Origin: Aeromicrobium sp. 9AM
GTDB taxonomy: Bacteria; Actinomycetota; Actinomycetes; Propionibacteriales; Nocardioidaceae
DNA length: 64,000 bases
NCBI RefSeq assembly: GCF_902506105.1
Contig: NZ_LR733303.1
Coordinates: 62,001 to 126,000, forward strand
Direction of reading: 5' to 3'
The translations under genes were made by a program, and so were the position numbers. This document shows positions 50,676 through 59,298 of this stretch, piece by piece; position 1 is the stretch's first letter, and each line of letters begins with the position of its first letter. The notes beneath the pieces are model-generated. The model saw only the letters and a program-made list of their open reading frames with translations, ran no database searches and was not told the origin of the DNA.

Positions 50676-50857
50676 TGGCGAAGATCCAGGTCACCCAGGT
50701 CAAGTCCGGCATCGGCCGCAAGCCCAATCACCGTCAGACCCTGCGCACGCTCGGTCTGAAGCGCATCGGCGACGTTGTCGTCAAGGAAGATCGTCCCGAG
50801 ATCCGCGGCATGGCAGCGTCCATCTCGCACCTCGTGGACGTCAAGGAGGTTGACTGA
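50672..50857 (+). CDS. rpmD: 50S ribosomal protein L30
   Basis: 61 residues from GTG 50672, or 60 from the next codon [23 protein letters not shown] and [19 protein letters not shown] are the family signature. It is absent in some bacteria but regular in actinobacteria. One base separates it from rplO. Confidence 0.96.
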   Translation: MMAKIQVTQVKSGIGRKPNHRQTLRTLGLKRIGDVVVKEDRPEIRGMAASISHLVDVKEVD

Positions 50858-50858
50858 C

Positions 50859-51302
50859 ATGACGCTCAAGCTGCACCACCTGCGTCCCGCACCGGGAGCC
50901 AAGACCGCCAAGACCCGCGTGGGTCGTGGTGAGGGCTCGAAGGGCAAGACTGCCGGTCGAGGCACCAAGGGCACCGCGGCTCGCTACCAGGTCCCCGCGG
51001 GCTTCGAGGGCGGCCAGGTCCCCATCCACATGCGACTGCCCAAGCTGAAGGGGTTCAAGAACCCGTTCCGCGAGGAGTACCAGGTCGTCAACCTCGATCG
51101 CCTCGAGGAGCTCTACCCCAAGGGTGGTGACGTCGACGTCGCGTCGCTCGTCGCCAACGGCGCGGTCCGCAAGGGCCGTCCGGTCAAGGTCCTCGGGCAG
51201 GGCGAGATCACGGTCAAGCTCCAGATCACGGCGAACAAGTTCTCCGCGTCTGCCAAGACCAAGATCGAAGCAGCCGGCGGCAGCGTCACCGTTCTCGGTT
51301 GA
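50859..51302 (+). CDS. rplO: 50S ribosomal protein L15
   Basis: 147 residues from the ATG at 50859; the open frame extends upstream through rpmD but has no supported start. N-terminal Gly/Lys-rich extension ([18 protein letters not shown]) that threads into 23S rRNA and the C-terminal [20 protein letters not shown]. Last gene of the ribosomal-protein run; a GC stem and a second hairpin with T-run follow before secY. Confidence 0.97.
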   Translation: MTLKLHHLRPAPGAKTAKTRVGRGEGSKGKTAGRGTKGTAARYQVPAGFEGGQVPIHMRLPKLKGFKNPFREEYQVVNLDRLEELYPKGGDVDVASLVANGAVRKGRPVKVLGQGEITVKLQITANKFSASAKTKIEAAGGSVTVLG

Positions 51303-51308
51303 TGCTGT

Positions 51309-51385
51309 CCGGGGCAGGACGCCACGTCCTGCCCCGGCTGCTTGGGTGACTGTTAGAGTCACCTTGCGGGCGAAAGCCCGCTTTT
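51309..51385 (+). terminator. Hairpins and possible promoter between rplO and secY
   Basis: A perfect 12-bp stem CCGGGGCAGGAC/GTCCTGCCCCGG (51309-51337) lacks a T-tract. Then comes an inverted repeat GTGACT-GTTAG-AGTCAC (51346-51362) overlapping a possible -10 TAGAGT. A second stem GCGGGC-GAAA-GCCCGC runs into TTTT (51366-51385). The last is a terminator by shape, so secY is either expressed by read-through from the spc genes or from a promoter placed very near. Confidence 0.55.
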
Positions 51386-51427
51386 GTCCGTCATACCGAA
51401 GCACTCCGGTGCACGAGGAGGATCTCG

Positions 51428-52732
51428 GTGCTCAGCGCCTTCGTCCATGCATTCAGGACGCCCGACCTGCGGAAGAAGATCCTCTTCGTCCTGTTCATCA
51501 TCGTGCTGTTCCGCCTGGGCTCGACCATGCCGGCGCCCGGCATCAACGTCGGCAACGTCAAGGACTCGGTCGACGCAGCCACCAACGGTGACAACAGCAG
51601 CCTCTTCGCGCTGATCAACGTCTTCTCCGGCGGTGCACTGCTGCAGCTCACGGTCTTCGCGCTGGGCATCATGCCCTACATCACCGCCAGCATCATCCTG
51701 CAGCTCCTCGTCGTCGTGATCCCCCGCCTCGAAGCCCTCAAGAAGGAGGGCCAGGCCGGTCAGACCAAGATCACGCAGTACACCCGCTACCTGACGCTGG
51801 GTCTCGCGATCCTCCAGGCGACAGGCATCGTGGCGCTCGCGCGCTCCGGCAACCTGTTCGGCGGCCAGACCACCGGTGACCTGCTCTACAACAACGACAG
51901 CATCTTGTCGTTCCTCCTGATCGTCCTCACGATGGTTGCCGGCACCGCCGTCATCATGTGGCTCGGCGAGCTCATCACCGACCGCGGCATCGGCAACGGC
52001 ATGTCGATCCTGATCTTCACCCAGGTCGTCGCGACGTTCCCCGGCGCGATGTGGCAGATCAAGCAGACCAAGGGCTGGACCACGTTCGTCCTGGTCGTGC
52101 TGATCGGACTCGTGATCGTCGCGGCCGTGATCTTCATCGAGCAGGCCCAGCGCCGCATCCCGGTGCAGTACGCCAAACGCATGGTCGGCCGGCGGATGTT
52201 CGGCGGCTCCTCGACGTACATCCCCCTCAAGGTCAACCAGGCCGGCATCATCCCGGTCATCTTCGCCTCGAGCCTGATGTACCTCCCGGCCCTGATGGCG
52301 CAGTTCAACCAGAACGCGCCGTGGGCCCAGTGGGTCAACAACAACTTCGTCAAGGGCGACCACCCCTATTACATGATCACGTTCTTCGTGCTGATCGTGT
52401 TCTTCACGTACTTCTACGTGTCGATCACGTTCAACCCCGAAGAGGTCGCCGACAACATGAAGAAGTACGGCGGCTTCATCCCGGGCATCCGCGCGGGCCG
52501 GCCGACCCAGGACTACCTCGCGTACGTCCTGAGCCGCATCACGGCACCGGGAGCGCTCTACCTCGGCCTGATCGCGCTGATCCCGATGATCGCGATCGCG
52601 ATCCTCAACGCCAGCCAGAACTTCCCGTTCGGTGGCACGACGATCCTCATCATCGTCGGCGTGGGTCTCGACACGGTCAAGCAGATCGAGAGCCAGCTGC
52701 AGCAGCGGAACTACGAAGGGTTCCTCAAGTAA
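51428..52732 (+). CDS. secY: Protein translocase subunit SecY
   Basis: 434 residues, GTG start behind GAGGAGG. Ten hydrophobic segments form the protein-conducting channel. The plug and TM2 region (GGALLQLTVFALGIMPYITA), the cytoplasmic loop with GQTKITQYTRYLT, and the C-terminal IPMIAIAILNASQN and FGGTTILIIVGVGLDTVKQI are all present. It is followed by adk with TAATG overlap. Confidence 0.97.
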   Translation: MLSAFVHAFRTPDLRKKILFVLFIIVLFRLGSTMPAPGINVGNVKDSVDAATNGDNSSLFALINVFSGGALLQLTVFALGIMPYITASIILQLLVVVIPRLEALKKEGQAGQTKITQYTRYLTLGLAILQATGIVALARSGNLFGGQTTGDLLYNNDSILSFLLIVLTMVAGTAVIMWLGELITDRGIGNGMSILIFTQVVATFPGAMWQIKQTKGWTTFVLVVLIGLVIVAAVIFIEQAQRRIPVQYAKRMVGRRMFGGSSTYIPLKVNQAGIIPVIFASSLMYLPALMAQFNQNAPWAQWVNNNFVKGDHPYYMITFFVLIVFFTYFYVSITFNPEEVADNMKKYGGFIPGIRAGRPTQDYLAYVLSRITAPGALYLGLIALIPMIAIAILNASQNFPFGGTTILIIVGVGLDTVKQIESQLQQRNYEGFLK

Positions 52733-53295
52733 TGCGCCTGCTGATCATGGGTCCCCCCGGCGCCGGCAAGGGAACCCAGGCCGTGGCGCTGGCTCAGCGC
52801 ATCGGTGGGGCGCACATCTCGACCGGCGACATCTTCCGCGCCAACGTGCAGCAGCAGACCGAGCTCGGCAAGGCCGCACAACGGTTCATGGACGCCGGCG
52901 AGTACGTGCCCGACGAGGTCACCAACGCGATGGTCGAGGACCGACTGGCGCAGGACGACGCTCGTGAGGCGTTCATCCTCGACGGCTATCCGCGCACGGT
53001 CGACCAGGTAGACACCCTCGATCGCATCCTCAACGGTCTCGGCACCAAGCTCGACGGTGTCCTCGAGCTCGTGGTCGATCCCGAGGAGCTGATCCAGCGG
53101 CTGCTCAAGCGCGCCGAGACCAGCGGCCGGGCCGACGACACCGAAGAGGTCATCCGTCACCGCCAAGAGGTCTACACCGCCGAGACGGCTCCGCTGCTCG
53201 AGGTCTACGGCACCCGTGGGCTCGTCATCGAGGTCGACGGCATGGGCGATGTCGACGAGGTCACCCGAAGGATCGACGCCGCCCTGCCCTCCTGA
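52732..53295 (+). CDS. adk: Adenylate kinase
   Basis: 187 residues from the ATG at 52732. P-loop GPPGAGKGTQ (7-16), the ATP/AMP motifs AHISTGDIFR and LDGYPRT, and LLKRAETSGRADDTEEVIRH in place of the long LID domain, i.e. the short-type Adk seen in mycobacteria. Reversible ATP + AMP to 2 ADP. The secY-adk-map order is the standard one. Confidence 0.96.
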   Translation: MRLLIMGPPGAGKGTQAVALAQRIGGAHISTGDIFRANVQQQTELGKAAQRFMDAGEYVPDEVTNAMVEDRLAQDDAREAFILDGYPRTVDQVDTLDRILNGLGTKLDGVLELVVDPEELIQRLLKRAETSGRADDTEEVIRHRQEVYTAETAPLLEVYGTRGLVIEVDGMGDVDEVTRRIDAALPS

Positions 53296-53311
53296 GGGAG
53301 CGACCGCAACC

Positions 53312-54124
53312 ATGTTCGAACGCGGCATCGAGATCAAGACCCCGGCCCAGATCGAGTCGATGAGGGCCGCCGGCCTGGTCGTCGGCTCCGCGCTGGCGCT
53401 GCTGCGTTCGGTCGTCGCGTCGGGCATGACCACGGCTGAGCTCGACACGATCGCCCACGACCACATCCGGTCGCAGGGCGCCACGTCCAACTTCCTCGGC
53501 TACCACGGATTCACCGGCGTCATCTGCACCTCGGTCAACGACCAGGTCGTGCACGGCATCCCGGGCACGCGCGTGCTGCGTGACGGCGACATCATCTCGA
53601 TCGACTGCGGGGCGATCGTCGACGGCTGGCACGGCGATGCCGCGACGACCGTGGCGATCGGCGAGGTTCCCGACGAGGTCACCGCCCTCATGCGCGTCAC
53701 CGAGGACGCCTTGTGGCGCGGCATCGCGGCGGCACGACTCGGTGGCCGGGTCTCCGACATCAGCCACGCGGTCGAGGCGACCGTCGACGCTGCCGGCGAC
53801 TACGGGATCGTCGAGGGCTACACGGGACACGGCATCGGGTCGGCCATGCACCAGCCACCCAACGTGCCCAACTACGGCCGCCCCGGCCGCGGTCCCAAGC
53901 TCGTCAAGGGACTGGCCCTCGCCGTCGAGCCGATGGTGACTCTCGGCTCGCCCGAGACCCGTACGCTCGCGGACGACTGGACCGTCGTCACGACCGACCG
54001 GTCGTGGGCGGCGCACTACGAGCACACCTTCACCCTGACCGACACGGGAGCGTGGGTGCTGACCGAGCTCGACGGCGGCAAGGCCAGGCTGGCCGAGCTC
54101 GGTGTGCCCTACGGAGGACACTGA
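53312..54124 (+). CDS. map: Methionine aminopeptidase, type I
   Basis: 270 residues from the ATG at 53312, with GAGGGA (53294-53299). Removes the initiator Met. Metal ligands appear in order: Asp in SIDCGAIVDGWHGDAATT (two Asp), His in YTGHGIGSAMHQPP, Glu in AVEPMVTLG, and Glu in YEHTFTLTDTG. The length suits a type Ia enzyme without extra domain. In most bacteria infA would follow; here a small lipoprotein and ECF sigma genes do. Confidence 0.95.
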   Translation: MFERGIEIKTPAQIESMRAAGLVVGSALALLRSVVASGMTTAELDTIAHDHIRSQGATSNFLGYHGFTGVICTSVNDQVVHGIPGTRVLRDGDIISIDCGAIVDGWHGDAATTVAIGEVPDEVTALMRVTEDALWRGIAAARLGGRVSDISHAVEATVDAAGDYGIVEGYTGHGIGSAMHQPPNVPNYGRPGRGPKLVKGLALAVEPMVTLGSPETRTLADDWTVVTTDRSWAAHYEHTFTLTDTGAWVLTELDGGKARLAELGVPYGGH

Positions 54125-54128
54125 GGGG

Positions 54129-54560
54129 ATGAGGCGGCTGGTCGCGGTGGGAGCGATGTTGCTCGCTGCGGCCTGCGGCACGTCGGATCCTGCCGACCCG
54201 GGCAAGCCCTCCTCCGCTCCGACGACCACGACCACCACCGCTGCCCCGCCGGCCGCGGTGCTCTCGCCCACCGAGGCCGCGGTCGACGGGCTGATGCGCG
54301 CGCTCGACGCGGGCGACTGCAAGGCGGCGCGCAAGCTCGTCGTCACCCCGTCGGAGCTGGGGTGTGACGTCGTCGAGCAGGCCACCGACTCGTTCGCGGC
54401 CGAAGGGATCGACCTCGACGAGGTCACCTATCGTGCCGGCAAGGTCCATGACGCCAGTGCCACGGTGCGCATCACGTGGGGCAACGGCTACCCGACCGAG
54501 TCGTACGACGTGCAGAAGGTCGGCCGCCACTGGAAGGTCGTCTTCGACTCCGCAGCGTGA
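54129..54560 (+). CDS. Small lipoprotein, NTF2-like or unknown
   Basis: 143 residues from the ATG at 54129, starting 4 bases after the map stop behind GAGGGG. Lipobox LAAAC (Cys16), a Ser/Thr/Pro linker with six Thr in a row, then a compact domain of about 100 residues (AVDGLMRALDAGDCKAARKL, ITWGNGYPTESYDVQKVGRH). Its helix then strands layout resembles small NTF2/SnoaL-like envelope proteins, but I would not insist on this. It converges with the sigma gene, 6 bp apart. Confidence 0.7.
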   Translation: MRRLVAVGAMLLAAACGTSDPADPGKPSSAPTTTTTTAAPPAAVLSPTEAAVDGLMRALDAGDCKAARKLVVTPSELGCDVVEQATDSFAAEGIDLDEVTYRAGKVHDASATVRITWGNGYPTESYDVQKVGRHWKVVFDSAA

Positions 54561-54566
54561 GGCGGG

Positions 54567-56162
54567 TCAGTGAGTCGTCCAGTCCGCCGCCACCACGACG
54601 GCTGAGTCGTTGCCGGGCGTCGCGTCGACGTTGTCTGCTCCGCTGATGCTCGCGGTGACCTGCGGGTTGAGGCCGCGCAGCGAGAAGGTCAGGGGCGGCA
54701 CCGCGAGTCCCGTCTGCGGACGCGTGCAGGTCATCGCGGTGATGCTGTCGCCCTCCAGTGGGGATCCACAGCTCCACTCGGAGGTGAGGCCGCCCCGGAA
54801 CGTGACGTCTCCTCCTGAGACGGCGACGAAGCCCAGCGTGAGGGTCAAGACGGCGCCCTTCGGAGCGTCTCCCGTCGCCGACACGTCGACCGACAACGTC
54901 CGCTGGAACTGAGGGGCCTCGTCGGTGAACGCGACGGAGACTCCATAGTCGGTCGAGGCGGGCCCCGGCGGTGTGGTTGGCGGTGTCGTCGGGGGAGTCG
55001 TCGATGGCGAGGGAGACGGACTCCTGGCAGGTGTCGTCGGCGTGCGGCGTGGTGTGGGCGCCGCCGTGGGCAGCGGCACGAACGGCAGCGGCGAGATGGT
55101 CGACGGTGACGGCGTGGGCGTCGGCTTGCTGGTGGGCCGGTGAGGGCTGGGCACGGGTGGCGACGGGGCTGCGGTTGACCGCGTGGGTGCGCTCGCCGGG
55201 GCCGCGGCGTCGGGCCCGCCGTCGGAGAGGAGCTGGGAGACGGCCACCGCGCTGACCGCAGCCACCGCGACCGTGGCAGCGGCTGTCCCGGCAACCGGGC
55301 CGGCCTTGCCAATCGCGTGGAACGGCTTGGTCAGCCAGTCGAGCACCTGGCTGAGCGTGCCGGCAGCCGCGGCGGCGCCGCCGGAGGAGAGGTAGCCCGC
55401 CGCGGCGGTGCCCAGCACGACCGGTGCCAGCAGGCCGGGCAGGTGGGAGTTGACCTCGGCCAGCTCCAGGTAGAGCGCCGCGCACCGGCTGCAGGTGTCC
55501 AGGTGCTGGTCGACCCTCGCCGTGTCGCGCTTGGAGAGCGCCTTGCGGACGTACTGACCGAGGTGCGACGTGGTCCAGCGGCAGGTGTCGTCGAGCGGCG
55601 GCGCGAGGTGGCTTTGCAGGTACGCCAGGCGCAGGCCCTCACGCGCGCGATATGCCAGGGCCGAGACGCTGTTGGCACTCAGGCCCAGCAGGGGCGCGAT
55701 CTGCGCCGGCTTCTGGCCCTCGACGTCCAGGTGCCACAGGACGAGCTGCCAGCGCTCCGGGAGCGAGGAGAAGGCGTCGGAGGCGGCCTTCTGCTCGAAC
55801 GTCATCTCGACGGGGTCCACGAACCGGACCACGCGATCGAGCTCGGACTCGTCGTCCGTGCTGCGTACGCGCCTGCTGGCTCGGATGCGATCGATGTGCA
55901 GGCGGCGGATCGTGCTCAGCAGGTAGGCGCGGAAGAACTCGTCAGGTCCCTTGCCGGCTCGTACGACGGACATGACGCGGAGGAAAGCCTCGGCGACCAG
56001 GTCGTCGGCGTCCGGACCGGGCACGAGCTGGCGGGCCATGCGCATCGCGGCGTCGTGGTGACGACCGTAGAGCTCGGCGTAGGCATCGTTGTCACCGGAA
56101 CGGACGGCCGAGATGAGCTCGGCGTCGCTCCGTCCCGTCGAGGTGCTTGCCATCTCTGACAC
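54567..56162 (-). CDS. ECF sigma factor fused to zinc-finger anti-sigma, TM and external domain
   Basis: 531 residues from the GTG at 56162 (an ATG at 56153 is possible). Order: sigma region 2 (about 15-95, DDLVAEAFLRVM), region 4 (128-185, ERWQLVLWHLDVEGQKPAQI, LGLSANSVSALAYRAREGLR), zinc-finger anti-sigma motif with Cys194, His200/His220, Cys224 and Cys227, hydrophobic segments (about 241-260 and a clear helix 288-311), a Pro/Thr/Ser-rich stalk (320-403), and a beta-rich outside domain (406-531) with two Cys. The architecture recalls the ECF52-type 'one-component' sigma factors. Predicted membrane-tethered transcription factor; signal unknown. Confidence 0.88.
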   Translation of the reverse strand: MSEMASTSTGRSDAELISAVRSGDNDAYAELYGRHHDAAMRMARQLVPGPDADDLVAEAFLRVMSVVRAGKGPDEFFRAYLLSTIRRLHIDRIRASRRVRSTDDESELDRVVRFVDPVEMTFEQKAASDAFSSLPERWQLVLWHLDVEGQKPAQIAPLLGLSANSVSALAYRAREGLRLAYLQSHLAPPLDDTCRWTTSHLGQYVRKALSKRDTARVDQHLDTCSRCAALYLELAEVNSHLPGLLAPVVLGTAAAGYLSSGGAAAAAGTLSQVLDWLTKPFHAIGKAGPVAGTAAATVAVAAVSAVAVSQLLSDGGPDAAAPASAPTRSTAAPSPPVPSPHRPTSKPTPTPSPSTISPLPFVPLPTAAPTPRRTPTTPARSPSPSPSTTPPTTPPTTPPGPASTDYGVSVAFTDEAPQFQRTLSVDVSATGDAPKGAVLTLTLGFVAVSGGDVTFRGGLTSEWSCGSPLEGDSITAMTCTRPQTGLAVPPLTFSLRGLNPQVTASISGADNVDATPGNDSAVVVAADWTTH

Positions 56163-56245
56163 GGTTGGCTGCGTCTCCCGCGATGCGTGTGGTGCGAATG
56201 ATGCGTAAGTGACTGTCTCTCACAACGATGTGGGGACATCGAAAG

Positions 56246-57016
56246 TTATCCGATGCGCTCCACGCCCTGCACCGTCGCGTTGGCGACCTCGAGCTCGCGC
56301 AGGACCGCGCGGCAGTCCGCGCAGCCGGCCAGGTGCTCGAGGGCCGCCTGCTTGCGTCGTTTCGGCAGGCGCCCCCCGAGCATGGCGGGCAGGCGATCCC
56401 GGACCTCGCGGCACTTGCGGCCTGACGCTGCGGCAGAGCGCAGGTGCTGCTTGAGATAGGCCTCACGCAACGCGGAACGGGCGCGATAGGCAAGAGCCGA
56501 GACTCCGTTGGGCGACAGTCCCAGCACGGGCGCGAGGTCCTGGGGCTTGCGGCGCTCGACCTCCACCTGCCACAGCACCGTCCGCCAGCGCGCAGGCAGC
56601 GACGTGTATGCGGCGCGGATCGCGGAGGCCTCGAACGCGTCGAGCTGTCCGGCATCGAGCCCGATCATCGTGTCGATCGCCGAGTCGTCATCGGTGGGGA
56701 CGAGCTTCTGTCGTGCCTTGGCGCGGCGGGCGGAATCGTGGCGGACCGTCGTGAAGAGATAGGCGCGGAACGACGTCTCGGGTCCCTTGCCGCGCCGCAT
56801 GAGCTCGAGCACCTGGGCGAACGACTCCGACACCACGTCCTCGGCCTCGTCGCGCATGCCGAGATGTCGCGCGAGGCGCTGCGCCGGGTGGGCATGTCGG
56901 CTGTAGAGCGCGGCGTACGCGTCGTGCACTCCGTCTCGCGCGAGCTGGACGAGTGCGCCGTCGTCGAGCTCGGACAGGTCCGGTCGCTCGATCTCGGATG
57001 GTTCGGTCGTTGCCAT
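56246..57016 (-). CDS. ECF sigma factor with fused zinc-finger domain, no TM
   Basis: 256 residues from the ATG at 57016, with AGGGGAC in place; an earlier open start is rejected. Sigma region 2 (about 22-98, DEAEDVVSESFAQVLELM), region 4 (137-190, RWRTVLWQVEVERRKPQDLA, LGLSPNGVSALAYRARSALR), then a zinc-finger anti-sigma-like segment with Cys202, His228, Cys232 and Cys235 (EHLAGCADC). It ends there without membrane helix. Clearly paralogous to the next gene (83 bp downstream on the same strand) and likely co-transcribed with it. Confidence 0.88.
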   Translation of the reverse strand: MATTEPSEIERPDLSELDDGALVQLARDGVHDAYAALYSRHAHPAQRLARHLGMRDEAEDVVSESFAQVLELMRRGKGPETSFRAYLFTTVRHDSARRAKARQKLVPTDDDSAIDTMIGLDAGQLDAFEASAIRAAYTSLPARWRTVLWQVEVERRKPQDLAPVLGLSPNGVSALAYRARSALREAYLKQHLRSAAASGRKCREVRDRLPAMLGGRLPKRRKQAALEHLAGCADCRAVLRELEVANATVQGVERIG

Positions 57017-57075
57017 GTCGGTCCCCTGGGAGTGAGCAGACAGGAGATCTCGGTAGAGATCGTCCACCCCCCGGT

Positions 57076-57090
57076 GTAACCGCTTGTTAC
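57076..57090 (-). promoter_or_regulatory. Inverted repeat upstream of the ECF sigma pair
   Basis: GTAAC-CGCTT-GTTAC, a perfect 5-bp inverted repeat 60 bases before the first sigma start. On the minus strand GTAAC could also serve as an ECF-type -35, which would suit self-activation; a matching -10 was not found with confidence. Confidence 0.3.
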
Positions 57091-57177
57091 GGCTCAGTAG
57101 TAAGACGAGTCCCGATCCACTTCATGACGCGCATATGTGACCGTCTGTTTTCCGAGCCGTACGATGCGGCCGACGAG

Positions 57178-59298
57178 TCAGCCGATCGTGACGGTTTTGC
57201 GATACGTCGATGACGTGACGGTCGACGTACCCCCAAACGTGAAAACGTAAGCATGAGCGCCGGGAGCCTGTCCGGTCAAGAGCAGCGAGCCCCGGCCGTC
57301 GACGATCTTGACGGTCCGGTGGTGGTCGCCGGCGAAGCGCACCTGGACGGAGCCGTCCGGGGCATGGACGCCGGCCGCGGCGACGCGGATCGTGAACGTG
57401 ACCTTGTGGCTGCCGGTCGTGGCGGAGGCTCGTACGGACGACGTCGCCTTGGCCCAGCCGGTCTGCGCGGTCGTGACGGTCCTGGTCGTGTAGCCCGCAG
57501 CCGAGAGCGTGACCCGCGCTGTGAGCCGGTGGCCGAGGTCGCCCGTGTTGACGCGGTGACTGCGGCCGGTCGCACCCGTGATGACCTTGCCGTCACGCAG
57601 CCACAGATAGCGCATCGCAGCACCCGACGGGGTGTGCTCGCCCGGCGCCACGCTCACGGTCTTGCCGAGCCGGACCGATCCGGTGATCACGGGCGGCTTG
57701 GCGACGCCGATGTGCCCGTAGCCGATCTCGGGGGTGTTGGGGGAGAGCGCCCAGGTGGTGGCGTACCCGTCCCGGCGCGCCGTCACCCGGACGCGGAGGC
57801 GGTGGCTGCGCTCGTGCTTCGTGGGGGTGAACGTACGTTCGGTGGCGCCGGCGATGGCCTTCCCGTCGGCGTACCACTGATAGGTGTACGTGCCGGTCGG
57901 CGACCAGGTGCCGGGAGTCGCGGTGAGCCGGGCGCCGACGCGCATCCGCGAGCCTGTGACGGTCGGCGGAGACTTGATCGTGAAGGTGCCACGGGCGACC
58001 TTGCCGGTCTGTCCCGAGATCGCCGTCGTCGTGGCATAGCCGTGGCGGCTGGCCGTGACGTGGACCGTCACCTGGAGGTCGACGTCGGCGGGCCGGGGGA
58101 CAAAGGTCTCGTGGTCCGCACCGCTGACGGCCTTCCCGTCGACGAACCACTGATAGGCGTACGTGAGGTCGGGCTTCGACCACGTGCCGGGACGCGCGGT
58201 CAGGGTCGAGCCGACCTTGGGACTGCCGGAGATGGCCGGCTTGGTGGTGGCGCTCAGGAGGCCGGGGGCCAGCTGAGCGGTGGGGTCCGAGATCGAGGTG
58301 ACGGCGTCGTAGCCGGCCTTGGTCGCGGTGACCTTGACGGTGACGCGGCGGTCGACGTCGGAGGGTCCTGGGGTGAACGTGCGGCCGGTCGCGCCGGGGA
58401 CGGGCGTGCCGTCGACCAGCCACTGGTACGCGTACGTCGCACCGGTGGGTGACCACGTGCCGGTCGACGCCGTGAGGGTCGAGTCGACCCGGGCGGTGCC
58501 GGTGATCGCCGGCGGCTCGCTGCTCGTCAGGGTGCCGGGCGCCACCGTGGCCGAGACCGAGGTCGCCTTGAGCGTCGGGTAGCTGGTTCGGGTGGCCGTC
58601 ACCTGGACCGACAGCTTCTTGCCGAGCTGGGCGGCGGTGGGCATGAAGGTCTTGCCGGTCGCGCCGGAGATGGCCGAGCCGTTCGCGAGCCACCGGTAGA
58701 CGTACGTGTTGCCCTTGGGGGTCCAGTCGCCGCCCCAGGCGGTCAGGGCGGCGCCGACCTTGACGGTGCCGCGGATGGTCGGCTTCTCGTTGTTGACGAT
58801 CTTGAGGTCGCTGAAGTGGATGAAGCCGTCTGGCCAGCCCGAGCCGGACTTCGTGATCTTGCGCCAGTCGAACGCGCCGCTCCAGTTGGACTCCGACACC
58901 CAGATCTCGCTGGAGGAGACGATCTTCTCGACGTACGCCACGTGGTGGCCGGTCTTGCCCCACCACGCGACCGAGCCCTGCGACGGCGTCGAGTTGGTGA
59001 TCGAGGCCATCGCGAAGCCCCAGTCCTCAGCGTTGCCGACACCGGACTTGGGCCGGACGTTCGGCATGCCGTTGGTCGTGACGAGCCGGTACGCGACGTA
59101 GTTGGTGCAGTTGGTGCCGGTGTACATGCGCCAGTAGCTCGTCGACTTGTGGGTCGCGTAGCCGGAGTGCGAGTAGCCCTTGTCGCTGCACGACGTGTAG
59201 CCCGTGCAGAGCAGTGAGGAGCTGGCCTGCGCCGAGGAGGTCGGGACCAAGATGGCAGCGAAAAACAGCACCACCAGAAGGACCCGAGCACGCGACAC
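57178..59298 (-). CDS. Secreted CHAP-domain cell-wall hydrolase with five Ig-like repeats
   Basis: 706 residues, GTG start behind AGGGTGA. Sec signal peptide (1-26, cleavage near AQA-S). CHAP domain (about 30-165) with nucleophile Cys64 in GTNCTNYVAYR and His118/His119 in GKTGHHVAYVEKI; such enzymes cut peptidoglycan peptide or amide bonds. Then five repeats of about 87 residues (173-255, 262-345, 353-437, 444-527, 536-618), each with a LTAxxGTWSPxxxTYxYQWLxDG core. A last Ig-like domain follows (620-706). No membrane anchor or sortase signal, so it is released or bound through the repeats. Confidence 0.85.
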   Translation of the reverse strand: MSRARVLLVVLFFAAILVPTSSAQASSSLLCTGYTSCSDKGYSHSGYATHKSTSYWRMYTGTNCTNYVAYRLVTTNGMPNVRPKSGVGNAEDWGFAMASITNSTPSQGSVAWWGKTGHHVAYVEKIVSSSEIWVSESNWSGAFDWRKITKSGSGWPDGFIHFSDLKIVNNEKPTIRGTVKVGAALTAWGGDWTPKGNTYVYRWLANGSAISGATGKTFMPTAAQLGKKLSVQVTATRTSYPTLKATSVSATVAPGTLTSSEPPAITGTARVDSTLTASTGTWSPTGATYAYQWLVDGTPVPGATGRTFTPGPSDVDRRVTVKVTATKAGYDAVTSISDPTAQLAPGLLSATTKPAISGSPKVGSTLTARPGTWSKPDLTYAYQWFVDGKAVSGADHETFVPRPADVDLQVTVHVTASRHGYATTTAISGQTGKVARGTFTIKSPPTVTGSRMRVGARLTATPGTWSPTGTYTYQWYADGKAIAGATERTFTPTKHERSHRLRVRVTARRDGYATTWALSPNTPEIGYGHIGVAKPPVITGSVRLGKTVSVAPGEHTPSGAAMRYLWLRDGKVITGATGRSHRVNTGDLGHRLTARVTLSAAGYTTRTVTTAQTGWAKATSSVRASATTGSHKVTFTIRVAAAGVHAPDGSVQVRFAGDHHRTVKIVDGRGSLLLTGQAPGAHAYVFTFGGTSTVTSSTYRKTVTIG
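57445..58782 (-). repeat. DNA encoding five tandem Ig-like repeats of the CHAP protein
   Basis: Five in-frame units of roughly 260 bases each encode the GTWSP...YQWLVDG repeats. Units share the SGATGRTFTP and VTVKVTA wording. The repetition is degenerate at the nucleotide level, so it was not built by very recent slippage. Confidence 0.8.

Noticed and set aside
51958-52731. Open frame in phase with adk extending through secY
   Set aside because: Shadow of secY; the Adk P-loop lies 7 residues after the ATG at 52732.
57445-58782. CRISPR-like or satellite repeat
   Set aside because: Periodicity is about 260 bases, in frame and degenerate; it encodes protein repeats.
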